NCBI RefSeq assembly: GCF_012849055.1 | Contig: NZ_CP051677.1 | Span: 1,688,501-1,752,500 of the forward strand | DNA from: Spirosoma rhododendri | GTDB taxonomy: Bacteria; Bacteroidota; Bacteroidia; Cytophagales; Spirosomataceae | Reading direction: 5' to 3' | DNA length: 64,000 bases | Part shown: one piece after another, positions 36,389 to 44,409 of the stretch | How positions within the stretch are numbered: position 1 is the first letter of the stretch | How the letters are laid out: each line of letters begins with the position of its first letter | Translations under genes and position numbers: made by a program | The notes under the pieces: generated by a model | What the model saw: the letters and a program-made list of their open reading frames with translations, nothing else | The model's database searches: none | What the model was told of the DNA's origin: nothing

Positions 36389-36465
36389 ACGAGTGAATCA
36401 ACGAAGAACGTTTCCGCGCCCAAGATACTAGAAATCCGGGCGGGTGTTACTCTAACGAATTTTTA

Positions 36466-36493
36466 GCCCCGTTTATTGGCCTGAAAACGGGGC
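36466..36493. promoter_or_regulatory. Hairpin in the divergent PorE-like/glpK region
   Basis: GCCCCGTTT at 36466-36474 pairs with AAACGGGGC at 36485-36493. On the minus strand it is followed by TAAAAATT, like a terminator, yet it lies upstream of both genes. It could be an attenuator in the leader of the PorE-like gene. Role uncertain. Confidence 0.4.
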
Positions 36494-36567
36494 ATATAAG
36501 GTATCGGCGGAACCCGTAACTTGCCGCCAAAACATACCCTCCTAAACTTCTTACCAACCCCACATGT

Positions 36568-38069
36568 ATGTCTGCTTATATAGCCGCTATTGACCAGGGA
36601 ACCACCAGCACCCGCTGTATCGTATTCGACCGGCAGGGGCAAATCGTTGCACTGGCGCAGAAAGAACACAAACAGATTTACCCACAGCCCGGCTGGGTGG
36701 AGCATGACCCCGACGAAATCTGGCGCAATACGCTGGAAGTCATTGCTCTTGCCCGCATCAAGGCCGGGCTGTCGGCCCACGACATTGCGGCTATCGGAAT
36801 CACCAATCAGCGCGAAACAACCGTCGTCTGGAATCGCCGGACGGGGAAACCGTACTACAATGCCATTGTCTGGCAGGATATGCGGACCGCCGATCTGGTC
36901 ACGCAATTTTCGGCCGATGGCTTGGGACAGGATCGGTTTCGCGAAAAGACGGGTCTGCCTTTGGCGACGTATTTCAGCGGTCTGAAACTCAAATGGCTGC
37001 TCGACAATGTGCCGGGCCTGCGCGAAGACGCCGATCGGGGCGATGCCTGCTTTGGTAACATGGATACGTTTGTGGTCTGGCACCTGACGGGGGCGTACAG
37101 AACGGCCTGCACCTGACCGATGTTACCAATGCCAGCCGCACGCAACTCATGAACCTGCACACCCTCGACTGGGACGACGAGCTGCTGCGCGATTTTACCG
37201 TGCCCCGCGCCATGCTGCCAACCATCCGGTGCAGCAGCGAAGTGTACGGTAACGTCACCTCCGAAGTCTTGCCCGACGTACCTATTGCGGGTATCCTGGG
37301 CGATCAGCAGGCCGCGCTCGTCGGGCAGACCTGCTACGAACCGGGCCAGGCCAAGAATACCTACGGCACGGGTTGTTTTTTGCTGATGAACACCGGCACC
37401 GAACTCCGCCCGTCGACTTGTGGATTGCTTACAACGGTGGCGTATCAGTTCGAGGGGCAGCCGGCGCATTACGCGCTGGAAGGCAGCGTCGCGATTACGG
37501 GTGCGCTGGTGCAGTGGCTGCGCGATAACCTCGGCATGATTGAGAAAAGCACAGACATTGAAAAGCTGGCCCGCTCGGTCGATGATAACGGTGGCGCGTA
37601 TTTCGTACCCGCCTTTTCGGGCCTGTACGCTCCCCACTGGAAAGCCGATGCGCGGGGCGTCATCGCGGGTCTGACCCGCTTTGTGACGAAAGCACACATC
37701 GCCCGCGCCGTGCTGGAAGCCACTGCTTACCAAACCGTCGACGTAGTCAGGGCGATGGAGCAGGATGCGGGCGTGTCGCTCAGTTCGCTGCGTGTTGATG
37801 GTGGTATGGTCGTCAATTCGCTGCTGATGCAGTTTCAGGCCGATATGCTCAACGGCCCGGTCGTTTGCCCGCGCATGACCGAAACGACGGCCTTGGGTGC
37901 CGCCTATGCCGCTGGCCTGGCCGTTGGTTACTGGAAAAACCTGGACGACCTCCGCCAGAACTGGGGTGTGGCCCGCACCTACGAACCCCACATGGACGAC
38001 GCCCAGCGTACCCGCCTGATGCGCGGCTGGCAAAAAGCCGTCGAGCGGTCGTTCGGGTGGGAGGAGTGA
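36568..38069 (+). pseudogene. glpK: Glycerol kinase GlpK, broken by a 1-nt frameshift
   Basis: Two adjacent frames together encode a full-length glycerol kinase of about 500 residues. The first (36568-37116) has [31 protein letters not shown] and [10 protein letters not shown]; the second, running to 38069, has [39 protein letters not shown] and RVDGGMVVN. The break is at the five-G run 37089-37093. With one more G the text reads on through [26 protein letters not shown], with no lost residue. Glycerol kinase makes glycerol 3-phosphate from glycerol and ATP. Either the base is missing from the assembly or the gene is inactivated or slippery. Confidence 0.9.
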
Positions 38070-38072
38070 TTT

Positions 38073-38243
38073 ACCCTCACCCCCAGCCCCTCTCCCAAAA
38101 CGGGAGAGGGGTGACAAGCAGACTGCTGGTCGTACGCTTCTCTTGGCTTCGTAAGTGGCCTTGAAAAGAAACTCACTAAGCTACTGTTGTACATCATAAA
38201 AGTTCCCTCTCCCGTTTTGGGAGAGGGGCTGGGGGTGAGGGGT
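38073..38243. repeat. Large nested inverted repeat (CACCCCCAGCCCCTCTCCC type)
   Basis: The arms, about 38073-38110 and 38205-38243, are almost perfect reverse complements over about 38 nt with a spacer of about 94 nt. Each arm contains its own small palindrome (CCTCTCCC, AAAAC, GGGAGAGG). It fills the space between convergent stop codons and abuts the GNAT stop. I recall this word from dispersed repeats in many bacteria. Confidence 0.87.
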
Positions 38244-38848
38244 CAAATAAGCGCCTTCACCCAATACACCATCACCTTCCCCGTCGACTCGGTTTCGCCG
38301 ATGTCGGGCCAGTGAAAAGTGCTTTTCAGCGCGGGCTCCTGCCGGTAGCCGCGCTTTTGCCAGAATTCTTCCAACGGGCGGTAATCGGCGGGGCGTTGCG
38401 GGTGGTCGGTGGGGCGTTGGACGGCGCAGAAGCAGGTTAGCGCGTAGTCGCCAAACTGGCGGGCGTGGGCTTCGCGCTCGTCGAAAAAACGGTGCCCAAG
38501 CCCATAGCCCCGATAATCGGGCAGCAGGATGCTTTCACCAAAATAGAAAACGGTGCTGAGGTCATACCCCGCGTCGTGGAAAGGCTGTTGCACCTCGTCG
38601 GTTTCGTCCAGCAGCGGCAGGGCCGTGGTAGCGCCGACCATTCGGTTGCCGTCACAGACTGCGAACAGCAGGGCGCGTTCCGAGCGGGCATACGTGTCCA
38701 GGTACGTCCGCTCGTAGTCGACACTGCCTTCATAGAGGTACGGAAAGTCGCGGAAAACTGCGATGCGGAGCCGGGCCAGTTCGTCGAACACGTTGCGAAT
38801 GGCTGATCCGGTCAGGCGTTCGTAGCGTAGGGCAGGCTTAGTCTTCAC
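38243..38848 (-). CDS. GNAT-family N-acetyltransferase
   Basis: A 201-residue protein with GNAT features: an N-terminal helix pair with RLRIAVFRDFPYLYEG, a central strand YFGESILLPDYRGYGLGHRF (motif A, acetyl-CoA loop RGYGLG) and a C-terminal FWQKRGYRQEP. The acceptor is unknown. Its start overlaps the stop of the SnoaL-like gene by 11 nt, so the two form an operon with translational coupling. Confidence 0.82.
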   Translation of the reverse strand: MKTKPALRYERLTGSAIRNVFDELARLRIAVFRDFPYLYEGSVDYERTYLDTYARSERALLFAVCDGNRMVGATTALPLLDETDEVQQPFHDAGYDLSTVFYFGESILLPDYRGYGLGHRFFDEREAHARQFGDYALTCFCAVQRPTDHPQRPADYRPLEEFWQKRGYRQEPALKSTFHWPDIGETESTGKVMVYWVKALI

Positions 38849-39248
38849 CCGTCACCAGCGATTCCCAGAGTGGCAGGTTGTAGTAGGTCGTCACGCGGCT
38901 AATCAGCCCTTCGTCGGTCAGTTCCATAAACGAACCGGCGGGCAGCACATAGGCCTGTCCGTTGGCAGCAGGCAGGTCGCCGTCAGTTTTTTTGTAGGTG
39001 CCGTTTACAACGAATTCACTGCCCGCCCGCTTGCCCGTCGGGTCGACCATCACGACCAGTTCGGTCAACGTTTCCTCGTAGCAGTCTTCCATGTGCCGGA
39101 GAAACTGCGTGAAATGGTCTTTGCCGTGGTAGGTTGCCCCCTGATTGCTGTCGTGCTGTACGTCGTCGGTCAGCATGTTCAGCATGGCCTGCCAGTCACG
39201 GCGGTTAAAGGCGTTGTAGTAGTTGGTAACGATGTCGTGTGCATTCAT
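38838..39248 (-). CDS. SnoaL/NTF2-like protein (ketosteroid isomerase fold)
   Basis: A 136-residue protein, HDIVTNYYNAFNRRDWQAML, DDVQHDSNQG, then GTYKKTDG and GLISRVTTYYNLPLW at the end. This is the SnoaL-like cone fold. Asp33 and His32 sit where active acid/base residues lie in some relatives, but function is not known. It is the first gene of an operon with the GNAT gene. Confidence 0.82.
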   Translation of the reverse strand: MNAHDIVTNYYNAFNRRDWQAMLNMLTDDVQHDSNQGATYHGKDHFTQFLRHMEDCYEETLTELVVMVDPTGKRAGSEFVVNGTYKKTDGDLPAANGQAYVLPAGSFMELTDEGLISRVTTYYNLPLWESLVTGED

Positions 39249-39282
39249 GGCAGTAGCTTTTACAAATTAACAAGCGCAGGGT

Positions 39283-40395
39283 CTATTCGATTTCTTTCGG
39301 CCGTAGTTCTTCAGCCAGCAGCAGCCGGGTTTGCGGTAGTGTCTGCGGGTATTCATCTCGGATGAACGCGATCAGGTGTTCGCGCATATGACAGCGCAGG
39401 TCGAAGGCCGACGGGGCATCGGATGCCGATACCAGAATCCGCAGCACGAGGCAGGTCGGTTGCGTATCGGTCACCTGCACGGCAAACGAATCGCCGTTCC
39501 AGAGCGGGTCGTTCTCAGCAATTTCGCGCGCTTTCGCCCGGATCCGGTCGACAGGAACGGTGTAGTCGAGGTAGAAAAACGCCGATCCGATGATCGAGGC
39601 TTCGTTGCGGGTCCAGTTTTCAAACGGCGTTTCGACAAAATACGTGATCGGCAGAATCAGTCGACGCCGGTCCCATAGCCGCACGATGACGTTGGTCAGG
39701 TTAATTTCTTCAATTCGCCCCCACTCTTTTTCGACCACAACGGCATCGTCAAGCCGGATTTGCTGATTGAAAGCAATCTGAATACCGGCCAGTAGGTTGG
39801 CCAGCGTTTTCTGGGCCGCAAAACCGATCAGTACCGACACGACCCCCGCCGAGGTCAGCACGCTCAGCCCCACTTTGCGACTACCCTGAAACGAAATAAG
39901 CAGCAGCGATCCGCCGACGAGTAGAATGATGAAAACGGCGATCCGCCGGATAAACCGTACCTGCGTAACGAATTTACGCTGCGATAGATTGATGTCGTTC
40001 GCCGTGTCGTAATGGCGAATCAGCAGCAGTTCACCAACCTTTAGTGCTTTGACCGCCAGCCAGGTAGCGGTGACGAGAAACAGAATTTCGGCGGTCTTGT
40101 CGGCAACGGGGTGCCGCCGGAGAAACCGGGCCGACTGTATGTTGGTGGCCAGCAGAAAAAACAGCGACGGAACAAAAATCCAGAATGCCCAGCGCAGGTG
40201 CGTTTTCAGGATTTGCAGCGTCTGATAGGTGCGCCGTTTGGCGACGAAACTGAGCACCTGCGTCACGATGACGTCGACAATTACACCACCCAGCACGGCG
40301 ATAGTGAGCAGAACCCAGCCCGACAGGTCGCGGTTGGGAATGTAACCGGCCCATCGAATTACGTCCCGAATCCAGGTGTCGAGTTGCTGTTGCAT
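39283..40395 (-). CDS. MscS-family mechanosensitive ion channel
   Basis: A 370-residue membrane protein with about four or five helices and the MscS signature. The pore helix VVSVLIGFAAQKTLANLLAG is followed by the start of the beta domain: IQIAFNQQIRLDDAVVVEKE, WGRIEEINLTNVIVRLWDRR and LILPITYFVETPFEN. The C-terminal cytoplasmic domain has DYTVPVDRIRAKAREI. Such channels open under membrane tension and release solutes in osmotic downshock. A TATTTTTG box at 40402-40409 (minus strand) ends about 6 nt before the start codon. Confidence 0.88.
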   Translation of the reverse strand: MQQQLDTWIRDVIRWAGYIPNRDLSGWVLLTIAVLGGVIVDVIVTQVLSFVAKRRTYQTLQILKTHLRWAFWIFVPSLFFLLATNIQSARFLRRHPVADKTAEILFLVTATWLAVKALKVGELLLIRHYDTANDINLSQRKFVTQVRFIRRIAVFIILLVGGSLLLISFQGSRKVGLSVLTSAGVVSVLIGFAAQKTLANLLAGIQIAFNQQIRLDDAVVVEKEWGRIEEINLTNVIVRLWDRRRLILPITYFVETPFENWTRNEASIIGSAFFYLDYTVPVDRIRAKAREIAENDPLWNGDSFAVQVTDTQPTCLVLRILVSASDAPSAFDLRCHMREHLIAFIRDEYPQTLPQTRLLLAEELRPKEIE

Positions 40396-40410
40396 GGTGC
40401 AAAAATAAAC

Positions 40411-40435
40411 GAGCTACGCCGAAAAGACGTAGCTC
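40411..40435 (-). terminator. Terminator of the Uma2 gene
   Basis: GAGCTACG at 40411-40418 pairs with CGTAGCTC at 40428-40435. On the minus strand it is followed by GTTTATTTTTG. It lies between the Uma2 stop (40463) and the MscS start (40395). Confidence 0.65.
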
Positions 40436-40462
40436 ATGAGCCTGTGGTCCGCTGTGATTGTA

Positions 40463-41098
40463 TCAGTTGGCCGGCTTACCGAACGCCGATTTCCGGTAAA
40501 TAGCAGCCATCGGCAGGGTAACGTCGCCCAGGCGTACCGTTTCATCGAGCGATCGATAATCGTGATTTAGCCACTCGTTGGGTACGTTCGTCCGCGAATA
40601 AACCGACACCTGCGGTCTGTCCTGATCGACCAGCAGAATGTAGTTCAGCGATGGAATCAGTTTGTAGTAATCCAGTTTTTCGATGGAGTCGAACGTGCGC
40701 GTACTTTTCGACAGCACCTCCACCACGATCTCCGGGTTTTTGATACGGGCGGTCGAAATGTTGCCGCCGGGCGTCGCTCCGTATTCTACCGGGTCTTTCA
40801 CCACCGACACATCCGCATTGACATCGCCTAGCTGATCAGGAATTACAATTTTGATGTTGCTGCCCAGTACGCGATGCAAATCACTATCGATGTATATGTT
40901 GTTGAATAGCCAGATCAGTACGCCAACCAGTGTTTCGTGCATTTCGGACGCCTGTCCCATAAAAAGTTCGCCGTTTAGGAATTGAATGGTGTAGGGTGTT
41001 TCGTCGAGCAGGCCGACGTACTCCTCCCAGGTTGCCGGTACGACCAGCAACTCATCTTCCTTCAGCGTCTCCGGTAATTTCAGGGCTACGGCTTCCAT
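40463..41098 (-). CDS. Uma2-family (DUF820) putative endonuclease
   Basis: A 211-residue Uma2-type protein with the restriction-endonuclease-like core: FLNGELFMGQ, the helix MHETLVGVLIWLFNNIY, GDVNADVSVVKDP (Asp) and the PEIVVEVLSKST motif (E-x-lysine-type ending), then LDYYKLIPSLNYILLVDQ. Members are common in cyanobacteria and Bacteroidota; their targets are unknown. The ATG at 41098 (MEAVALKLP) is chosen because the longer frame to 41173 is basic and unlike the family. Confidence 0.85.
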   Translation of the reverse strand: MEAVALKLPETLKEDELLVVPATWEEYVGLLDETPYTIQFLNGELFMGQASEMHETLVGVLIWLFNNIYIDSDLHRVLGSNIKIVIPDQLGDVNADVSVVKDPVEYGATPGGNISTARIKNPEIVVEVLSKSTRTFDSIEKLDYYKLIPSLNYILLVDQDRPQVSVYSRTNVPNEWLNHDYRSLDETVRLGDVTLPMAAIYRKSAFGKPAN

Positions 41099-41195
41099 TG
41101 GCGTGCGTCTAGTTTCGTACAAGATAAGAAGAAAGCGGATAGCCGCACGACGAAGGACACTGGTACAAACCAACCCTTCACCAGGCTCTTTACTT

Positions 41196-41696
41196 CTACA
41201 GACGGGCTGTCAGCAAAGCCGCTACCTGTTCCAGCCCGCGCACGTCGATGTCATCGAAGTCGTTCAGCAGGTCGCTATCCACGTCGAGTACCATCGCTAC
41301 GTTGCCCAACGCGTCGAAAACGGGAACCACTACTTCGGATTTTGACGCCGAACTACAGGCAATGTGCCCCGGAAACTGCTCGACATCAGGAACCAGGATT
41401 GTTTCCCGACGCGAGTAGGCCGCCCCGCAAACGCCCCTGCCGAAGGCGATGCGCGTGCAGGCGATCGGTCCCTGAAATGGGCCGAGTACAAGCTGATCGT
41501 CTTTCGTCAGATAGAAGCCAACCCAGAAAAAGCCGAACGCTTCGCGGAGGGCTGCGGCTGTGTTGGCAAGGTTGGCCGTCAGGTCGGTTTCGCCGGTCAG
41601 CAGCGCATCGAGTTGGGGAATCAGGCTGTCGTAAGCAGCCTGCCGGTCGGTGGCGCGGTCGCCGGTGGGAGCCGGAAGTATGAGCGTTTCAGCCAT
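41196..41696 (-). CDS. msrC: Free methionine-(R)-sulfoxide reductase (GAF domain)
   Basis: A 166-residue single GAF-domain protein of the fRMsr type. It reduces free methionine R-sulfoxide using cysteines. LGPFQGPIACTRI (Cys80), GRGVCGAA (Cys90) and FPGHIACSSASKSEVVVPV (Cys114) are the three conserved cysteines. It starts 2 nt after mreD stops, so it is likely co-transcribed with mreCD. Confidence 0.92.
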   Translation of the reverse strand: MAETLILPAPTGDRATDRQAAYDSLIPQLDALLTGETDLTANLANTAAALREAFGFFWVGFYLTKDDQLVLGPFQGPIACTRIAFGRGVCGAAYSRRETILVPDVEQFPGHIACSSASKSEVVVPVFDALGNVAMVLDVDSDLLNDFDDIDVRGLEQVAALLTARL

Positions 41697-41698
41697 GA

Positions 41699-42205
41699 TT
41701 ACCGTCGGACAAAAAACTGAATGAGGATAATGCTGATCGTTGTCAGCAAAGTACTGGCACCAATCCGCATCAATGTGGGTACGATCAGGGCAAGGCTACT
41801 GGCTTCGATCAAAAATAAAGCTGTGTGGTGAATCAGCACCGATATCAGCACGTACCGGAAAAAAGCACCAAATCCCAGTTCGCTCATTGTGAATTCAACG
41901 CGTGATTCAATCCCCGGCACATCGATCTGCCGACTGACGATGTTTGGTCGAACATAGGCCATCAGCACTGTGGCGGCTGCGTGCATCCCCAGCGTGTTGT
42001 AAAACGTATCGACGATCAGACCGGTGACGAAGGCGATAATCAGCAGCCATGTCATGCTTATTTCGTTGGGTAGCACCAGGATACAGCCGACATAGATAAA
42101 GCAGAACGCGTAATCGAACAGCACCACGCTATGCCCCACCAGTATCTGAAGAGCCAGATAGAGCAGGTACAGCAGGATGGAGGAAACGATTTCGCGCAGT
42201 GTCAT
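41699..42205 (-). CDS. mreD: Rod shape-determining protein MreD
   Basis: A 168-residue protein with about five membrane helices (LLYLLYLALQILVGHSVVLF, LLIIAFVTGLIVDTFYNTLG). The helix containing GLIVDTFYNTLGMHAAATVL is typical of MreD. With MreB and MreC it organises cell-wall elongation. It lies 36 nt after mreC and just ahead of msrC. The usual downstream mrdA/rodA are not here. Confidence 0.9.
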   Translation of the reverse strand: MTLREIVSSILLYLLYLALQILVGHSVVLFDYAFCFIYVGCILVLPNEISMTWLLIIAFVTGLIVDTFYNTLGMHAAATVLMAYVRPNIVSRQIDVPGIESRVEFTMSELGFGAFFRYVLISVLIHHTALFLIEASSLALIVPTLMRIGASTLLTTISIILIQFFVRR

Positions 42206-42241
42206 GGAATAAGGTCAACGGAGGCTACCCAGCGGGGCGAC

Positions 42242-43077
42242 CTATTTATCGGATTCGTTTTGCTTTTCGAGCTGTGTTTGCTCACCCTGTAGCTGATTCT
42301 GAATAACATACACGTAAGCCAGTGTCGTGAAGTCAGTAGCCAGATCGAGCGTGATATCGTGGAAGGTCTGATCGGCACGAACGCCTACTTTCCTGACCCG
42401 ACCCACCATAATGTCGGGTGGGAAGGTCGAGTTGTACACCGACGTTACGACCGAATCGCCAAGTGCAACGGGCTTGTAACGCGAGATATCGTTGAGCTTG
42501 ATCTGATGCGGATTGGTACCGTCCCATTTGGCGGGGCCAAACTCATTCGCCTTCACCAGCCGCGACGATACGAAGAAATCAGAATGCAGAATCGACGTGA
42601 TGACCGAGAAATGACGGTTGCAGGTACGCACTTTTCCCACCACGCCCGTCGGCGAAATAACCGCCATGCCAGGTTGAATACCATCGTCGGTGCCTTTATC
42701 AATCGTGATATAATTGTTGGCCAGCTGTGTCGTGTTGTCAATCACTTTGGCAACCGTGTACCTGAATCGATTGGCAAATACCGAATCGGCGCGATAAGCA
42801 GCAGGAGCTGGGGATGGTTCTGGCGTAAAAACGTCAACTGCGCGTTCAGCCGTCCGTTTTCTTTAGCCAGATCGGCGTTGACCTGCCGTAACCGCGCGAA
42901 GTCGTTCACCGCATTCGACCAGGTTAGTAGTTGTGCCGTGTAGCGGTTGGCCGTGTTGAAATACGTTGCGCTCCAGTAATTGTTCGTGTTGATAATGAAG
43001 TAAAAGCAGATTACTTCCAGCAACAGAAACAGAATGAAGTTACGGCTTCGAACAAAAAATTCGACGAGTTCTCTCAT
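42242..43077 (-). pseudogene. mreC: Rod shape-determining protein MreC, broken by a 1-nt frameshift
   Basis: Two frames together form one MreC of about 278 residues. The first (from 43077) has a membrane helix (FILFLLLEVICFYFII) and coiled coil (DFARLRQVNADLAKENGRL). The second (ending 42242) has the MreC beta domain: NNYITIDKGTDDGIQPGMAV, SPTGVVGKVRTCNRHFSVIT and PDIMVGRVRKVGV. The frames join near the four-G run 42810-42813 (plus strand); one extra base there restores reading through PAPAAYRADSVFANRFRYTV into VAKVIDNTTQLANN. The real product should anchor the elongasome to the inner membrane. Confidence 0.9.
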
Positions 43078-43114
43078 GCAGAGTACGCATGACCTGCCGA
43101 TGGGGCAGCGCTGT

Positions 43115-43167
43115 AAAAAATCAGATTACAGGACGAGCCGATCAGGTGGTCCGGTCATCCTGTAATC
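43115..43167 (-). terminator. Hairpin with T run between mreB and mreC
   Basis: On the minus strand GATTACAGGA (43167-43158) pairs with TCCTGTAATC (43133-43124), and six T follow at 43120-43115. This is a terminator or attenuator inside the mre operon and would lower mreCD relative to mreB. Confidence 0.78.
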
Positions 43168-43193
43168 CAGTCAAAAAATCGATGCGGAGTCGA

Positions 43194-44219
43194 TTAGCTA
43201 ATCAGCACCGACTTGTACATATCCAGGTTCTTGATAACCTCACCCGTTCCCTTCACAACAGCCTTGAGCGGATCATCGGCTACGTGAATCGGCAACTTCG
43301 TTTTGGCACCCAACCGCTTGTCCAGTCCGTGTAGCAGTGCCCCGCCACCCGTCAGGTGAATACCGTTGGTGTAAATATCGGCCGACAGCTCCGGTGGCGA
43401 AATCTCCAGCGCTTTCATCGTCGCTTCTTCGATCTTGGAAATCGATTTATCGAGCGAATACGCAATTTCGCTGTACGTTACCTTGATCTCTTTCGGAATA
43501 CCCGTCATCAAATCGCGGCCCCGGATTTCGTAGTCAGACGGTGGGTTGTCGAGTTCGGGCAGAGCCGAGCCAACTTCCATCTTGATCTGCTCCGCCGACC
43601 GCTCACCGATCAGCAGGTTGTGCTCCCGACGCATGTAGTCGACAATATCACGGGTGAAAACGTCGCCCGCAATCCGTACCGACTGTTCGCAGACGATCCC
43701 CGACAGGGCAATGACCGCAATCTCCGTCGTTCCCCCGCCGATGTCGACGATCATCGTGCCGTTGGGCTGCGTGATGTCTATACCGATACCAATAGCGGCA
43801 GCGATGGGCTCGTGAACCATGTATACCTCTTTGGCACCCGCATGCTCGCAGGAGTCTTTAACGGCCCGTTTTTCGACCTCCGTGATACCCGACGGAATGC
43901 AGACGACCATGCGATGCGAGGGCGAAAACAGCTTGTTGCCCGCATCGATCATCTTTATCATGCCGCGAATCATCAGTTCGGCGGCCGTAAAGTCAGCGAT
44001 CACACCGTCTTTCAGCGGACGGATCGTCTTGATGTTTTCGTTGGTTTTTTCGTGCATCTGCATGGCTTTGTGGCCAATAGCAAGCACTTTTCCACTGACC
44101 TTGTCCATGGCGATAATGGACGGTTCGTCGACAACAATGCGATCTTTATGGATGATCAGCGTGTTGGCCGTGCCGAGGTCAATGGCGATATCGCTGGTCA
44201 GAAAATTAAAAAGTCCCAT
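43194..44219 (-). CDS. mreB: Rod shape-determining protein MreB
   Basis: A 341-residue actin-like MreB. It shows phosphate 1 DIAIDLGTANTLI, VVCIPSGITEVEKRAVKDSC, phosphate 2 MIVDIGGGTTEIAV and the adenosine motif IHLTGGGALLHGLDKRL. It forms membrane-associated filaments that guide lateral wall synthesis. A TATTTTTG box on the minus strand (plus coordinates 44272-44279) is a candidate -7 promoter element. The order mreB-mreC-mreD is normal. Confidence 0.95.
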   Translation of the reverse strand: MGLFNFLTSDIAIDLGTANTLIIHKDRIVVDEPSIIAMDKVSGKVLAIGHKAMQMHEKTNENIKTIRPLKDGVIADFTAAELMIRGMIKMIDAGNKLFSPSHRMVVCIPSGITEVEKRAVKDSCEHAGAKEVYMVHEPIAAAIGIGIDITQPNGTMIVDIGGGTTEIAVIALSGIVCEQSVRIAGDVFTRDIVDYMRREHNLLIGERSAEQIKMEVGSALPELDNPPSDYEIRGRDLMTGIPKEIKVTYSEIAYSLDKSISKIEEATMKALEISPPELSADIYTNGIHLTGGGALLHGLDKRLGAKTKLPIHVADDPLKAVVKGTGEVIKNLDMYKSVLIS

Positions 44220-44409
44220 TCAGGTTAGCGCTCAGCGCTTTATTGATAGATTCAGCGTTGTGAAAAGTGTGCAAAAATATGGATAAAAAAAGACAAACTA
44301 CTGCATACGTTCGCAAACGGTTCCTTGATTTATACCCGATTAGCTCACAGGATCAGCCGGAGCGTTTCGCATTAGACTGTTCTTGTTTTAGCCCTACATT
44401 TGTCCCATT

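Noticed and set aside
36394..36567. Riboswitch upstream of glpK or the PorE-like gene
   Set aside because: Only one short hairpin is seen; no multi-helix conserved core of a known riboswitch class.
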